Of a stretch of 64,000 nucleotides of DNA, positions 34,811 to 43,993 are shown one piece after another. The notes under the pieces were generated by a model, which saw only the letters and a list, made by a program, of their open reading frames with translations, searched no databases and was not told the DNA's origin. The position numbers and the translations under genes are program-made. The stretch comes from Tenacibaculum mesophilum (GTDB taxonomy: Bacteria; Bacteroidota; Bacteroidia; Flavobacteriales; Flavobacteriaceae), in NCBI RefSeq assembly GCF_003867075.1, contig NZ_CP032544.1:1792001-1856000 (forward strand), read 5' to 3'. The stretch's first letter is position 1. Each line of letters opens with the position of its first letter.

Positions 34811-36594
34811 TTTTTTATAAAAAATACTTTATATGTTATATTTGATATTGATCTTTTTTCTAATTCTTTTTCAAGATAATAACTGAAAAGGTTTTGTTTT
34901 TCTTCAGAAATTAACTCTCTCTTAGTTTTTATGTATATATCTGTAGTTCTAATTAATCCTTTTTTCTTTTCTTTTGATATTGCAACACCATCTTTTATAG
35001 AAAGGCTCTCAACAAAATGCCCTATTTTATTGTTTATAAAACTTTTAACATCTTCTCTAGTTACAATTCTTTCTCTAGTAAGTAACCCATAGCGCAGTCC
35101 ATTTATTTTGTCGTGCTCCTCTTTTCTTATATGCCCACCTATTGTATCTGTTTTGAGTTTTATTTTACTATCAATAAACTTACCTGTTCTATACTGATTA
35201 AAAGTATAACTAGTATTAATATTATTTGCGTGATTTGCATTAGTTAACCAATACTGAAATTCATAATTAAAGGCATCTTTATGTGGATAGGTTAACAAAA
35301 ATGTTTTGTTATTATTTGCATTAACCTCACCAAATTCTAAATGAATTTTCTTATCAATCTCATCTAGTTTTTCATGCAAATCATCTAAATATGCTTGAAT
35401 AATATCATACCCTATTGCAGAAAAAGCACTACCTTCTTCTCTTACAGTTTGAGAAGTTTTACTTAACATCATCTTAGCACTTCTTGTATCAAACCTTCCT
35501 ATGTCTCCAAAGTAGAGAGAATAACCCCCTTCAAGACTTTCTGTAGAGTTTTCTATAACGTTACTATAACTATTTCCTTTATCATCACTTAAACTTTCTA
35601 TATTTAAAAAGTAGTTTTCACCTTCACTCAGTACCGATAAGATCCTTCCATTTTTTCTAAAGTTATGTTGTTTATACTCTAACTTTCTGTTAACTACTGG
35701 AAAAGTATTTAAACTTACCTCTATTCCTTGTAGTTTCTCTCTAGAAAAAACTTCTGGTAACTTTACTTTAAACCATAAAAGCTTTTTATCTAAATCTTCA
35801 GGCTCAATAAAAAAATCAGTTTGCTCTCCAAATAATTCATTTATTGTTTTTTGTTGTCTACAAGACTCATTTAAATTTAAAGTATAAAAACAGTCTTCAT
35901 AAAAAGAAATTACATCTTCAAAGTAGTGAACTTCTTTGTTGTTATTTATTAAAACTTCCTTATCTAGAAACATTTCATTCTCATCAACATCATACACCTT
36001 CATTGTTTTTAAAAAAGGTAAAAGCGAAGTATCTTTTAGTATAAAACAAAGAGATAGATTATTAGTTTCTTCCAATAAATCATCTAAAATTTCAACACCA
36101 AACCAAAGTTCGTAATCTTTAATTTTCTTTTCTTCAGATAAATAAAGAGCATCCTCCATGTTACCAAATCGGTTTTCACAAACCAACAACTTATCATCGT
36201 ACCCTAAATATTTAACAGATGCATTTATTAGCTTTTTTGTAATAATTGGAGTAAAAAAAACATCTAACTTATCTTCTCCAAATCTTCTCTTTGAGCAATA
36301 AAAATGATCTGAAACATTTAATTGTGTCGTATCGTCTTCCGGCTGAGCTTTTAATAAAGCATGTGAAGGTGATGGTAAGGACCACTTGTTACTTACCAAA
36401 ATTCTGGATAACCTATCTAATAATTCTTTATCTGAAACATCTATTTGTTGGTGTAATTTTGATATTTCATAAGCAAAAGTATGTAAAAGCAAGTCTAAAA
36501 TAGGATCTACACTCCTTTTATCTTTAATGCCCCATAATTCCATCGAACGCAATAGCATTCGATTTTTAATTTTCATAAAATATTCGTCTCTCAT
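34807..36594 (-). CDS. tssF: T6SS baseplate protein TssF
   Basis: A 595-residue protein. The N-terminal region LLDLLLHTFAYEISKLHQQI ... LLDRLSRILVSNKWSLPSPS matches the TssF pattern (a helical bundle that ends in a proline-rich turn). The rest is a long beta-rich body (EGGYSLYFGDIGRFDTRSAKMMLS and an ending RTTDIYIKTKREL). It forms the baseplate wedge with TssG. It follows tssE by 17 bp and overlaps tssH by 4. Confidence 0.85.
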   Translation of the reverse strand: MRDEYFMKIKNRMLLRSMELWGIKDKRSVDPILDLLLHTFAYEISKLHQQIDVSDKELLDRLSRILVSNKWSLPSPSHALLKAQPEDDTTQLNVSDHFYCSKRRFGEDKLDVFFTPIITKKLINASVKYLGYDDKLLVCENRFGNMEDALYLSEEKKIKDYELWFGVEILDDLLEETNNLSLCFILKDTSLLPFLKTMKVYDVDENEMFLDKEVLINNNKEVHYFEDVISFYEDCFYTLNLNESCRQQKTINELFGEQTDFFIEPEDLDKKLLWFKVKLPEVFSREKLQGIEVSLNTFPVVNRKLEYKQHNFRKNGRILSVLSEGENYFLNIESLSDDKGNSYSNVIENSTESLEGGYSLYFGDIGRFDTRSAKMMLSKTSQTVREEGSAFSAIGYDIIQAYLDDLHEKLDEIDKKIHLEFGEVNANNNKTFLLTYPHKDAFNYEFQYWLTNANHANNINTSYTFNQYRTGKFIDSKIKLKTDTIGGHIRKEEHDKINGLRYGLLTRERIVTREDVKSFINNKIGHFVESLSIKDGVAISKEKKKGLIRTTDIYIKTKRELISEEKQNLFSYYLEKELEKRSISNITYKVFFIKK

Positions 36595-36611
36595 TGCTAT
36601 TTTTATTTTTT

Positions 36612-37046
36612 TTATTGTGATAAAGGACTAATGTAAAAAAGTGTAGCAAAATTAAATGGCGCATCGGTTTCTATAATTGTACCAAATACTTTAATTTCTG
36701 CTTTTCTTCTTACATGAACATCCGTAGTCTCAGCATCATCATCTATTTCAGATAACCTTACACTAACTCTAATATCCTTGAGTCTTGGCTCATACTCAAC
36801 AAAGGCATAATATAAAGAATCTTTAACTTTTTCTTCCCATTTATTAATTTTAACCAATTGGTTAAATTCTAAATCCCAAATATCGGAACCATAATTCGGT
36901 CTTCCAAAAACCTCACCTTGTTTTGAAGTAGCAATTATCATGAGGTGTTGAGCTATGGATTCTTCAAGTGTACACCCCAATCTATTATTTTCTTTATTTC
37001 TTTTTGTTATACTGGAAAAGTCTAGGGGGATCTTCAAATAATTCAT
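36612..37046 (-). CDS. tssE: T6SS baseplate protein TssE (gp25-like)
   Basis: A 144-residue gp25/lysozyme-like baseplate subunit. Typical features are the EESIAQHLMIIATSKQGEVFGRPNYGSDIWDLEF block, followed by KVKDSLYYAFVEYEPRLKDIRVSV. It initiates sheath polymerisation. It is the first gene of the minus-strand core operon and diverges from tssB across an 80-bp gap. Confidence 0.9.
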   Translation of the reverse strand: MNYLKIPLDFSSITKRNKENNRLGCTLEESIAQHLMIIATSKQGEVFGRPNYGSDIWDLEFNQLVKINKWEEKVKDSLYYAFVEYEPRLKDIRVSVRLSEIDDDAETTDVHVRRKAEIKVFGTIIETDAPFNFATLFYISPLSQ

Positions 37047-37126
37047 TTTTCCTTAATTTTTTTCTGTAAAAATAATTTTTTTTATCAAATATTTAATAGA
37101 TTCGTAGCAGAATAAAAAAAATTATT
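37047..37126. promoter_or_regulatory. Divergent promoter region between tssE and tssB
   Basis: This 80-bp A+T-rich gap must drive both T6SS operons. On the plus strand TAGATTCG (37097-37104) differs from TAnnTTTG by one base. On the minus strand a near match AATATTTG is seen. No clear operator palindrome is visible, so shared regulation of both operons is plausible but not shown. Confidence 0.5.
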
Positions 37127-37582
37127 ATGGCAATGTACAATTACGGAATTGGAGGCAATGAAGTTAAAGTTGATGCTAATGAATCAATCGCAAACATTTC
37201 TTCCAACAAAACTTTATTAATCCAAAAACTTACCGACGAAGCTCCTGCAACCCCCGAAGCTATCTATGGTTTAGACACAATCGAAGCTGTATTCGAGAAG
37301 TTTTCACCTTCAGTGAATCTTGAACACACCGATGAAAATGGCGCCGACGTTAAAGAATCTTTAAATTTCAACAATTTAGGTGATTTTAATGTTGAGAACA
37401 TTAAGGCTAATAGCTCTTTTTTAAATAAGCTAGATATAGAAAAAGACCAGTATCTAAGAATTTCAAGACAACTATCTTCTAACAGAGCGCTAATGAAAGC
37501 ACTTAGTAACCCTGAAACAAAAGATACCTTTATCAAAATTTTAGAAGAGTCAATTAAAGAAATCGAGCAAGCCGAACAATAA
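37127..37582 (+). CDS. tssB: T6SS sheath protein TssB
   Basis: A 151-residue small sheath subunit of the Bacteroidota type: MAMYNYGIGGNEVKVDANES, with LNFNNLGDFNVENI matching the conserved 'F..l.DF.Pe.i' motif of TssB/VipA, and a helical C-terminus. It pairs with TssC, encoded 23 bp downstream, to make the contractile sheath. Confidence 0.92.
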   Translation: MAMYNYGIGGNEVKVDANESIANISSNKTLLIQKLTDEAPATPEAIYGLDTIEAVFEKFSPSVNLEHTDENGADVKESLNFNNLGDFNVENIKANSSFLNKLDIEKDQYLRISRQLSSNRALMKALSNPETKDTFIKILEESIKEIEQAEQ

Positions 37583-37605
37583 AACCAAAAAAAACATAAT
37601 TAGCT

Positions 37606-38970
37606 ATGTCTACAAAAGTAAAAACGCAGCAATCGGAAGTAGTTAAACAACAATCCCCTAGTCAAGAAGTAGCTAACGCTATTGATGGCATAAAAGAGTA
37701 CGGTGGTTTCTCTTTTATCGAAAACATCGTTGATGGTTACTCTAACTTGAACCCAAAAAGAAAAGCTAGAAAAAGTCTATTTTTAAACGACGAGCAGTGG
37801 AAAGGAGAAAGAAAAAACTTAAAAAACAGACTTTCTGTTTGGTTAGAAATTCTTAAAAGTAGTGACAGTATCGAATCAATGTGTGATACTGCAAAAGAAA
37901 AATCTACCAGCATAGAAAGTGTTTTAAATTACAATCTTAAGAAAACCTTAGAAAAAACAAAAGAACTAGAAACCTCTTATAGATCAGTAGCTTTATTCTA
38001 CAAAAACACCGAAAAAGACAAAGTAAAAAACATCACCATCTTAAATGCCGATTTAAGTCAATTAAAAGATTTAGAAAATCCTCTTTTTATAGACTATGTA
38101 TCAAATGAGTTTAAACAAAACTTTGATAGATTAGATTTAAAAGACAACTACTCTATATTAGTAGTTCCTGGTTATTTAGGATCTAACGTAGTCTTAGACA
38201 AATGGTCTAAAATAGCACATGACAACAAAGCTGTTTTATTAACAGACTTCCAAGATCTTGAAACACCTGACGACATTGTTGACATGTTCTCAAATGCAAA
38301 TCACTCTGGTGGCGAAATTCACAAATCAAACACTTTAATGACTTGTAACTGGCTACTAGGAAGAAAAAAAGAAGATGCCGTGGGTGAAGAAGACAACCTA
38401 TACGTTCCGCCATCTTCTGCTTTGGCTGGTAAAATATATCACACATTAATGTCTCAAGTAGTAGCAGGTAAAAAATTTGGAGGTATTAATGAGGTAGAAA
38501 GTGTACGATTCGATCTTAAAAAGAGTGAAATTTCAGAAATTGAAAAAATGGGACTTGTTCCTATGGTTAACGAATATAGTAAAGTAATGGCTTTTTCAGC
38601 CAAGACTTTATTTAACGGAGACAACTTAGGTTTACAAACTTACTCTGTTGTAAGAGTATTCGATCACATAACAAAGGTTTTATTTGACTTTTTAAATAGA
38701 AGAGCTTTTGAAAACTGGAGCTCTAGAACTGAGGCTGATTTACGTCGCCAAATAGTTAAATTCTTAGACGATATTCAAGGACCTACTAAGCTAATTGAGC
38801 GTTTTAAGGTTATAAAAATAGAACAAGATCAAAATCAAAAAGACCGTGTTTTATTAGATATTCATATCACTCCTTATTTTCCTGCTAAAAGCTTTGTTAT
38901 CCAACTAGATGGACACAAAGGAGATGGTCCTGAAGATGCTGTTTGGCATAGTGAATACGTTCAACAGTAA
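37606..38970 (+). CDS. tssC: T6SS sheath protein TssC
   Basis: A 454-residue large sheath subunit. Recognisable parts are GGFSFIENIVDGYSNLNPKRKARK at the N-terminus, FDRLDLKDNYSILVVPGYLG, and a C-terminal part ending ITPYFPAKSFVIQLDGHKGD that matches the TssC handshake region. It is the last gene of the plus-strand tssBC operon and ends before a strong terminator. Confidence 0.92.
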   Translation: MSTKVKTQQSEVVKQQSPSQEVANAIDGIKEYGGFSFIENIVDGYSNLNPKRKARKSLFLNDEQWKGERKNLKNRLSVWLEILKSSDSIESMCDTAKEKSTSIESVLNYNLKKTLEKTKELETSYRSVALFYKNTEKDKVKNITILNADLSQLKDLENPLFIDYVSNEFKQNFDRLDLKDNYSILVVPGYLGSNVVLDKWSKIAHDNKAVLLTDFQDLETPDDIVDMFSNANHSGGEIHKSNTLMTCNWLLGRKKEDAVGEEDNLYVPPSSALAGKIYHTLMSQVVAGKKFGGINEVESVRFDLKKSEISEIEKMGLVPMVNEYSKVMAFSAKTLFNGDNLGLQTYSVVRVFDHITKVLFDFLNRRAFENWSSRTEADLRRQIVKFLDDIQGPTKLIERFKVIKIEQDQNQKDRVLLDIHITPYFPAKSFVIQLDGHKGDGPEDAVWHSEYVQQ

Positions 38971-38991
38971 TTTTATACTACAGAGAAAAAT

Positions 38992-39025
38992 AAAAAAGCA
39001 AAGGTTTTTAACCTTTGCTTTTTTT
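38992..39025 (+). terminator. Terminator of tssBC
   Basis: An A-rich arm plus GCAAAGG pairs with CCTTTGC across a T-rich loop, followed by a run of seven T. It starts about 20 bp after the tssC stop. Confidence 0.85.
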
Positions 39026-39164
39026 ATTGAAAATATTTTAGCTATCACATAACTTTAAACTCATTCTTTTTGAAATTGTATCGTCTTTCACAAAAAAAAC
39101 ACTTAAAACCTCTTGTCTAAGCTATAAAAAATAAAATTCAGTTTTTTATCACAATCCTTACAAC

Positions 39165-39172
39165 TATTTTTG
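39165..39172 (+). promoter_or_regulatory. Candidate -7 box for the GAF/fRMsr gene
   Basis: TATTTTTG matches the flavobacterial TAnnTTTG consensus 43 bp before the start codon. No clear -33 TTG is found at the standard spacing. Confidence 0.4.
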
Positions 39173-39215
39173 TAAGCTTTAAGCACTCTTTACGAATAAG
39201 ATAAAAAATATTTTC

Positions 39216-39668
39216 ATGAACATACAAGAACTAAAAAACAATATAGACTTAATAGTTGGTAATAATTCTTCTAAAGAAGAAAAACTACAACAAATCTGCG
39301 ATTATTTAGCTTCAGAAATCTCTTACTATGACTGGGTTGGTTTTTACTTTAAAAATGGTGATAAAAACGAGTTAAAACTAGCTCAATTTAACGGTGAACC
39401 TACAGAACACACAATCATCCCTTTTGGAAAAGGTATTTGTGGACAAGTAGCAGTTAGCAATAAAAACTTTGTTGTACAAGATGTTAGTGAACAAGACAAT
39501 TATATTTCATGTGGTTGGAAAGTAAAATCTGAAATTGTAATTCCCATCTTTGTAAACGGCGAAAACATCGGTCAAATAGATATTGACTCTCATACTGTTA
39601 ACCCTTTTACTAAAAACGACGAAGATTTATTGGAATATATTTGCAAAAAAATAGCTAATTTTGTATAA
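39216..39668 (+). CDS. GAF-domain protein, probable free-methionine-(R)-sulfoxide reductase
   Basis: A 150-residue single-GAF protein. IPFGKGICGQVAVSNKNFVVQDV and YISCGWKVKSEIVIPIF match the fRMsr pattern, in which the second Cys (here Cys in YISCGW) is catalytic and the first (GICGQ) serves in recycling. The third Cys of the E. coli enzyme is not seen at its usual place. The likely reaction is reduction of free methionine-R-sulfoxide. A -7 box (TATTTTTG, 39165-39172) lies 43 bp upstream of the ATG. Confidence 0.8.
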   Translation: MNIQELKNNIDLIVGNNSSKEEKLQQICDYLASEISYYDWVGFYFKNGDKNELKLAQFNGEPTEHTIIPFGKGICGQVAVSNKNFVVQDVSEQDNYISCGWKVKSEIVIPIFVNGENIGQIDIDSHTVNPFTKNDEDLLEYICKKIANFV

Positions 39669-39750
39669 TTATTTTATAATCACTTGATTATTAAGTTTTT
39701 TTTTACTTTATTTGATGTGATTTTAAACAACCCCATTAATCCCCTTAAAT

Positions 39751-39876
39751 ATGAGCAATAGAGAACATCCTTCTTATGCAGCATTAGGCAGTGCTAATGC
39801 TCGTTCAAAATCTCAACAATCTTTAATAGAAAAATTCACAATCTGGTTTCGAAACTTCTTAGAAACAGCAGAGTAA
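39751..39876 (+). CDS. Small conserved-looking protein, 41 residues
   Basis: A short frame starting MSNREHPSYAALGSANARSK and ending in an amphipathic segment (LIEKFTIWFRNFLETAE). It has its own ATG, a terminator directly behind it and coding-like codon use, so I take it as real. The charged N-terminus and the aromatic amphipathic C-terminus suggest a peripheral membrane or partner-binding peptide. Function is unknown. Confidence 0.6.
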   Translation: MSNREHPSYAALGSANARSKSQQSLIEKFTIWFRNFLETAE

Positions 39877-39901
39877 TTTATATTTATAGTTTTGTTGTAT
39901 T

Positions 39902-39936
39902 AAAACACCACCAAAGAATATTTTTGGTGGTGTTTT
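39902..39936 (+). terminator. Terminator after the 41-residue protein gene
   Basis: A 14-bp stem AAAACACCACCAAA / TTTGGTGGTGTTTT with a 7-nt loop. It separates the small gene from purH. Confidence 0.85.
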
Positions 39937-39959
39937 CAATCTTAAAAGCTAAAAAAATA

Positions 39960-39990
39960 TTGTGTGTCGACTACTCTTTTACTAGCTTTG
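39960..39990 (+). promoter_or_regulatory. purH promoter (TTG-N20-TAGCTTTG)
   Basis: TTG at 39960-39962 and TAGCTTTG at 39983-39990 are 20 bp apart, a good match to the flavobacterial primary-sigma promoter. The purH ATG is 22 bp downstream. Confidence 0.7.
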
Positions 39991-40012
39991 CAAGCTTAAC
40001 AACACAACAATA

Positions 40013-41539
40013 ATGAACAATATAAAAACTATTAAATCAGCGTTAATTTCTGTTTTTCACAAAGACGGATTAGAGCCTATTGTTAAAAAACTTAATAATC
40101 TAGGTGTTACTATATACTCTACGGGAGGTACTGAAAAATTCATCAAAGACTTAGGTGTTAATGTAGTACCTGTAGAAGATGTTACTTCGTATCCTTCTAT
40201 CTTAGGAGGAAGAGTAAAAACGTTACACCCTAAAGTTTTTGGCGGCATCTTAAACAGACAAGATCACGAAGGCGATATTACTGAGATGGAAGAATATAAC
40301 ATTCCTCAGTTAGATTTAGTAATTGTAGATTTATACCCTTTTGAAAAAACAGTTGCTTCTGGAGCTTCAGAGCAAGATATTATTGAAAAAATTGATATCG
40401 GTGGGATTTCGTTAATCCGTGCAGCTGCAAAAAACTTTAAAGACACTGTTATTATTTCTTCAATGGAACAATATGAAGATTTCTTAACTATTATTTCAGA
40501 AAGCAACGGAGAAACTTCGTTAAACGATAGAAAAAAGTTTGCTGCTAAGGCTTTTAATATCTCCTCTCATTATGACACTGCCATTTTCAATTATTTCAAT
40601 GAAGATGAAGTTGTATATAAAGCTAGTGAAACTACATCTAAAGTATTACGTTATGGAGAAAACCCTCATCAAAAAGGTTTTTTCTTTGGCGATTTAGATG
40701 CTATGTTTGATAAGCTACATGGAAAAGAATTAAGCTATAATAACTTATTAGATGTTGATGCTGCTGTTAATTTAATAGAAGAGTTTAAAGGTGAAGATCC
40801 AACATTTGCTATTTTAAAACATAACAATGCATGTGGTTTTGCTCAACGTAAAACAATTCATCAAGCTTATATAGACGCTTTAGCTGGTGACCCTGTTTCT
40901 GCGTTTGGAGGGATTTTAATTTCTAACACGAAAATTGATAAAGCCACTGCCGAAGAAATTCACAAATTATTCTGTGAAGTAGTTATTGCTCCTGCTTATG
41001 ATGCTGATGCTTTAGAAATTTTAAAAGGTAAAAAGAATCGAGTAATATTGATTCAAAAAGAAATTGAATTACCTAAACAAACAGTTAGAACTGCTTTAAA
41101 CGGAGTATTAGTTCAAGATAAAGATTATATTACAGACAAATTAGATGATTTAACTTACCCTACTAACAATAAACCATCAGAAAATGAGTTAGAGGATTTG
41201 TTATTTGCATCTAAACTATGTAAAAACACTAAGTCTAATACTATTATTTTAGTAAAGGACAAGCAATTATTAGCTGGGGGAACAGGTCAAACAAGTAGAG
41301 TTGATGCTTTAAGACAAGCTATTGAAAAAGCTAATAGTTTTAACTTTGACTTAAACGGAGCTGTTATGGCTAGTGATGCTTTTTTCCCTTTTCCTGACTG
41401 TGTAGAAATAGCAGATAAAGCAGGTATAAAAAGTGTAATTCAACCAGGGGGATCTATTAAAGACCAATTAAGTATTGATTATTGTAATGATAATAATGTA
41501 GCAATGGTTTTTACTGGAACTAGACATTTTAAACATTAA
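40013..41539 (+). CDS. purH: Bifunctional AICAR transformylase / IMP cyclohydrolase PurH
   Basis: A 508-residue enzyme for the last two steps of purine synthesis: formylation of AICAR with 10-formyl-THF, then ring closure to IMP. The N-terminal MGS-like IMP cyclohydrolase domain (1-190) has STGGTEKFIKDLG and GRVKTLHPKVFGGIL. The transformylase domain has LRYGENPHQKGFF, LKHNNACGFAQRK (the KHxNxCG motif, catalytic Lys and His) and the closing QPGGSIKDQLSIDYCNDN. Length is normal. Confidence 0.97.
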   Translation: MNNIKTIKSALISVFHKDGLEPIVKKLNNLGVTIYSTGGTEKFIKDLGVNVVPVEDVTSYPSILGGRVKTLHPKVFGGILNRQDHEGDITEMEEYNIPQLDLVIVDLYPFEKTVASGASEQDIIEKIDIGGISLIRAAAKNFKDTVIISSMEQYEDFLTIISESNGETSLNDRKKFAAKAFNISSHYDTAIFNYFNEDEVVYKASETTSKVLRYGENPHQKGFFFGDLDAMFDKLHGKELSYNNLLDVDAAVNLIEEFKGEDPTFAILKHNNACGFAQRKTIHQAYIDALAGDPVSAFGGILISNTKIDKATAEEIHKLFCEVVIAPAYDADALEILKGKKNRVILIQKEIELPKQTVRTALNGVLVQDKDYITDKLDDLTYPTNNKPSENELEDLLFASKLCKNTKSNTIILVKDKQLLAGGTGQTSRVDALRQAIEKANSFNFDLNGAVMASDAFFPFPDCVEIADKAGIKSVIQPGGSIKDQLSIDYCNDNNVAMVFTGTRHFKH

Positions 41540-41573
41540 TTATATTGAGTGTAAAATACCCACAGATTTTTAT

Positions 41574-41581
41574 TAGATTTG
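41574..41581 (+). promoter_or_regulatory. Candidate -7 box for the mreB operon
   Basis: TAGATTTG matches TAnnTTTG, 40 bp before the mreB ATG. A TTG at 41545-41547 is a few bases further away than the usual spacing. Confidence 0.45.
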
Positions 41582-41621
41582 TGAGAATACATTAAAATTA
41601 AATATAAATAACGAAATCTTT

Positions 41622-42650
41622 ATGGGTTTTTTCGATTTCATGACAGAAGATATTGCAGTAGATTTAGGTACTGCAAATACACTTATAATCCACAATGGTA
41701 AGGTAGTTATTGACAACCCCTCTATTGTTGCTAGAAATAGGCTCACTGGTAAAATTATCGCTACAGGTCACGAAGCCAGTAGAATGCAAGGAAAAATCCA
41801 TGAAAACATCAAAACTATACGCCCCTTAAAAGACGGTGTAATTGCTGATTTTCAAGCTTCTGAAGAAATGATCAAGGAATTTGTAAAACAAATTCCTGCT
41901 ATAAAAAAGAGATTATTTCCACCATCATTACGAATGGTAATTTGTATTCCTTCTGGAATTACTGAAGTTGAAAAACGAGCAGTTATTGATTCTGGTCGTC
42001 ACATGAATGCTAAGGAAATCTATTTGATTTACGAACCAATGGCAGCAGCTATTGGTGTTGGTGTTGATATAATGGAGCCTAAAGGAAACATGATTATTGA
42101 TATAGGTGGTGGTACAACTGAAATTGCTGTTATAGCACTAGCTGGTATTGTCTGTGATCAATCAGTAAAAGTTGCTGGAGATTTATTTACCAGCGATATT
42201 ATGTATTACATGCGTACGCAACACAATTTATATGTTGGGGAAACTACTGCCGAAAAAATAAAACTACAAATAGGTTCAGCTACAGAAGATTTAGACACAC
42301 CTCCTGAAGACATGATGGTTCAAGGACGTGATTTATTAAGTGGAAAGCCTAAACAAATACAAGTTTCTTATCGTGAAATTGCAAAAGCTCTAGATAAATC
42401 AATTTTACGTATTGAAGATGCCGTAATGGAAACACTATCTAAAACACCTCCTGAATTAGCTGCTGATATTTACAATACAGGTATTTATTTAGCTGGGGGT
42501 GGATCAATGCTTAGAGGTTTAGATAAGCGTTTATCTAGAAAAACAGATTTACCAGTATATGTTGCTGAAGACCCGTTACGTGCTGTAGTTCGAGGAACAG
42601 GTATTGCACTTAAAAATTTAGAAAAATACAAAACTGTATTAATCAAATAA
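41622..42650 (+). CDS. mreB: Rod-shape actin homolog MreB
   Basis: A 342-residue actin-fold ATPase. The phosphate-1 loop VDLGTANTLIIHNGKVVIDNPS, the phosphate-2 block MIIDIGGGTTEIAVIAL and the adenosine block IYLAGGGSMLRGLDKRL are all intact. It forms membrane filaments that guide elongation-specific cell-wall synthesis. It heads a complete rod operon, mreB-mreC-mreD-mrdA-rodA, with overlaps or short gaps throughout. Confidence 0.97.
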   Translation: MGFFDFMTEDIAVDLGTANTLIIHNGKVVIDNPSIVARNRLTGKIIATGHEASRMQGKIHENIKTIRPLKDGVIADFQASEEMIKEFVKQIPAIKKRLFPPSLRMVICIPSGITEVEKRAVIDSGRHMNAKEIYLIYEPMAAAIGVGVDIMEPKGNMIIDIGGGTTEIAVIALAGIVCDQSVKVAGDLFTSDIMYYMRTQHNLYVGETTAEKIKLQIGSATEDLDTPPEDMMVQGRDLLSGKPKQIQVSYREIAKALDKSILRIEDAVMETLSKTPPELAADIYNTGIYLAGGGSMLRGLDKRLSRKTDLPVYVAEDPLRAVVRGTGIALKNLEKYKTVLIK

Positions 42651-42666
42651 ATTTGAATGATTATTT

Positions 42667-43494
42667 ATGCAACAGCTTATTTATTTCTTACAGAAGTATA
42701 AGTATTTCTTATTTTTTCTATTCCTAGAAGTTATAGCTGTTGCATTAATCATTAACAACCATTCTTTTCATAAAAGTAAATTTATTAGCTCTACTAATTT
42801 CATTACAGGTGGGCTATATCAAAAATCATCTAACATATCGGAGTATCTTAACTTAAAAGAAACAAACTCTGTACTTGTTGAAGAAAACTTAGCGTTAAAA
42901 AATAAATTAGAAAAAATTAACACTTATCTTGATAGTGTTTCTGCTAATCAGATAATAGATACAATAAATCTCTATCAAAATTTCAACTACATTTCTGGAA
43001 AAATAATTAAGAACTCTTTTCACAAAGCTGACAACTTTTTAACAATTAACAGAGGTAAAAATTATAATGTTTTTCAAGAAATGGGAGTAATAAATAGCAA
43101 AGGGGTTATTGGTATTACTGACAATGTTTCTAATAAATTTGCTAGAGTACAATCTATTTTAAATTCAAAAAGCAATATCAACGCTAAGTTTAAAAATAAC
43201 AATCATTACGGTACATTAACATGGGACGGTAAGGATTACAATATTGTACAACTAACCGACATTCCACGTCAGGCAGCTTTTAAAAAAGGTGATACTGTAG
43301 TTACTGGAGGAAGATCTACCATTTTTCCAAACGGGATACCTATTGGAACAGTCGTAAAAGTACCTGAAGAATTATCTGCGGTTAATAGTATAAACATTAA
43401 ACTCTTTAACGATATGTCTAACTTAAGTCATGTTTATATAATAACCAACCTAAATAAAAAAGAAATAAAAACTGTAGAAAATAACAATGAATAA
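42667..43494 (+). CDS. mreC: Rod-shape protein MreC
   Basis: A 275-residue single-pass inner-membrane protein: transmembrane helix about 13-29, coiled coil about 65-92 (LKETNSVLVEENLALKNKLEKI), and the two-lobe beta domain with VINSKGVIGITDNVS and GDTVVTGGRSTIFPNGIPIGTV. It links MreB to PBP2 and RodA in the periplasm. It overlaps mreD by 8 bases. Confidence 0.93.
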   Translation: MQQLIYFLQKYKYFLFFLFLEVIAVALIINNHSFHKSKFISSTNFITGGLYQKSSNISEYLNLKETNSVLVEENLALKNKLEKINTYLDSVSANQIIDTINLYQNFNYISGKIIKNSFHKADNFLTINRGKNYNVFQEMGVINSKGVIGITDNVSNKFARVQSILNSKSNINAKFKNNNHYGTLTWDGKDYNIVQLTDIPRQAAFKKGDTVVTGGRSTIFPNGIPIGTVVKVPEELSAVNSINIKLFNDMSNLSHVYIITNLNKKEIKTVENNNE

Positions 43495-43993
43495 AACAGT
43501 ATACTTAATATTTTTATTCGTTTTCCTCTTGTTACTACAAGTGTTGATTCTAAATAATATTTTATTTTTAGGCTATGTAAACCCTTACATTTATATTGTT
43601 TTTATTTTTTTATTCCCTATTAAAGAAAACAGGTTTTCTCTTTTATTAGTAGCTTTTTTATTAGGTTTATGTGTAGATGCTTTTTCTAACTCTGGCGGAA
43701 TTCATGCTTTTTCTACTGTATTTATGGCTTATATCCGTCTATTTGTTTTTAAGGCTGTTTTCAAAAAAACATCATCAGATTATCTGCTCTTTAACCTAAG
43801 ACATGAATCTTTTGATAAAGTATTTAATTATACAGCAATTTTAACATTAGTTCACCACTTCATTTTATTTAGTTTAACTAACTTTAGCTTTTATAACATT
43901 TCAAATGTGCTTATCAATACACTTTTTTCTAGTGTTTTTACGTTACTGTTGTATTTTTTAGGAAGTTTTATATTTAGGAAAAAACTCACATGA
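43487..43993 (+). CDS. mreD: Rod-shape protein MreD
   Basis: A 168-residue integral membrane protein with about five hydrophobic helices and no obvious catalytic residues. The block FLLGLCVDAFSNSGGIHAFS is typical of MreD. Position between mreC and mrdA, overlapping both, supports the call. Confidence 0.85.
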   Translation: MNKTVYLIFLFVFLLLLQVLILNNILFLGYVNPYIYIVFIFLFPIKENRFSLLLVAFLLGLCVDAFSNSGGIHAFSTVFMAYIRLFVFKAVFKKTSSDYLLFNLRHESFDKVFNYTAILTLVHHFILFSLTNFSFYNISNVLINTLFSSVFTLLLYFLGSFIFRKKLT

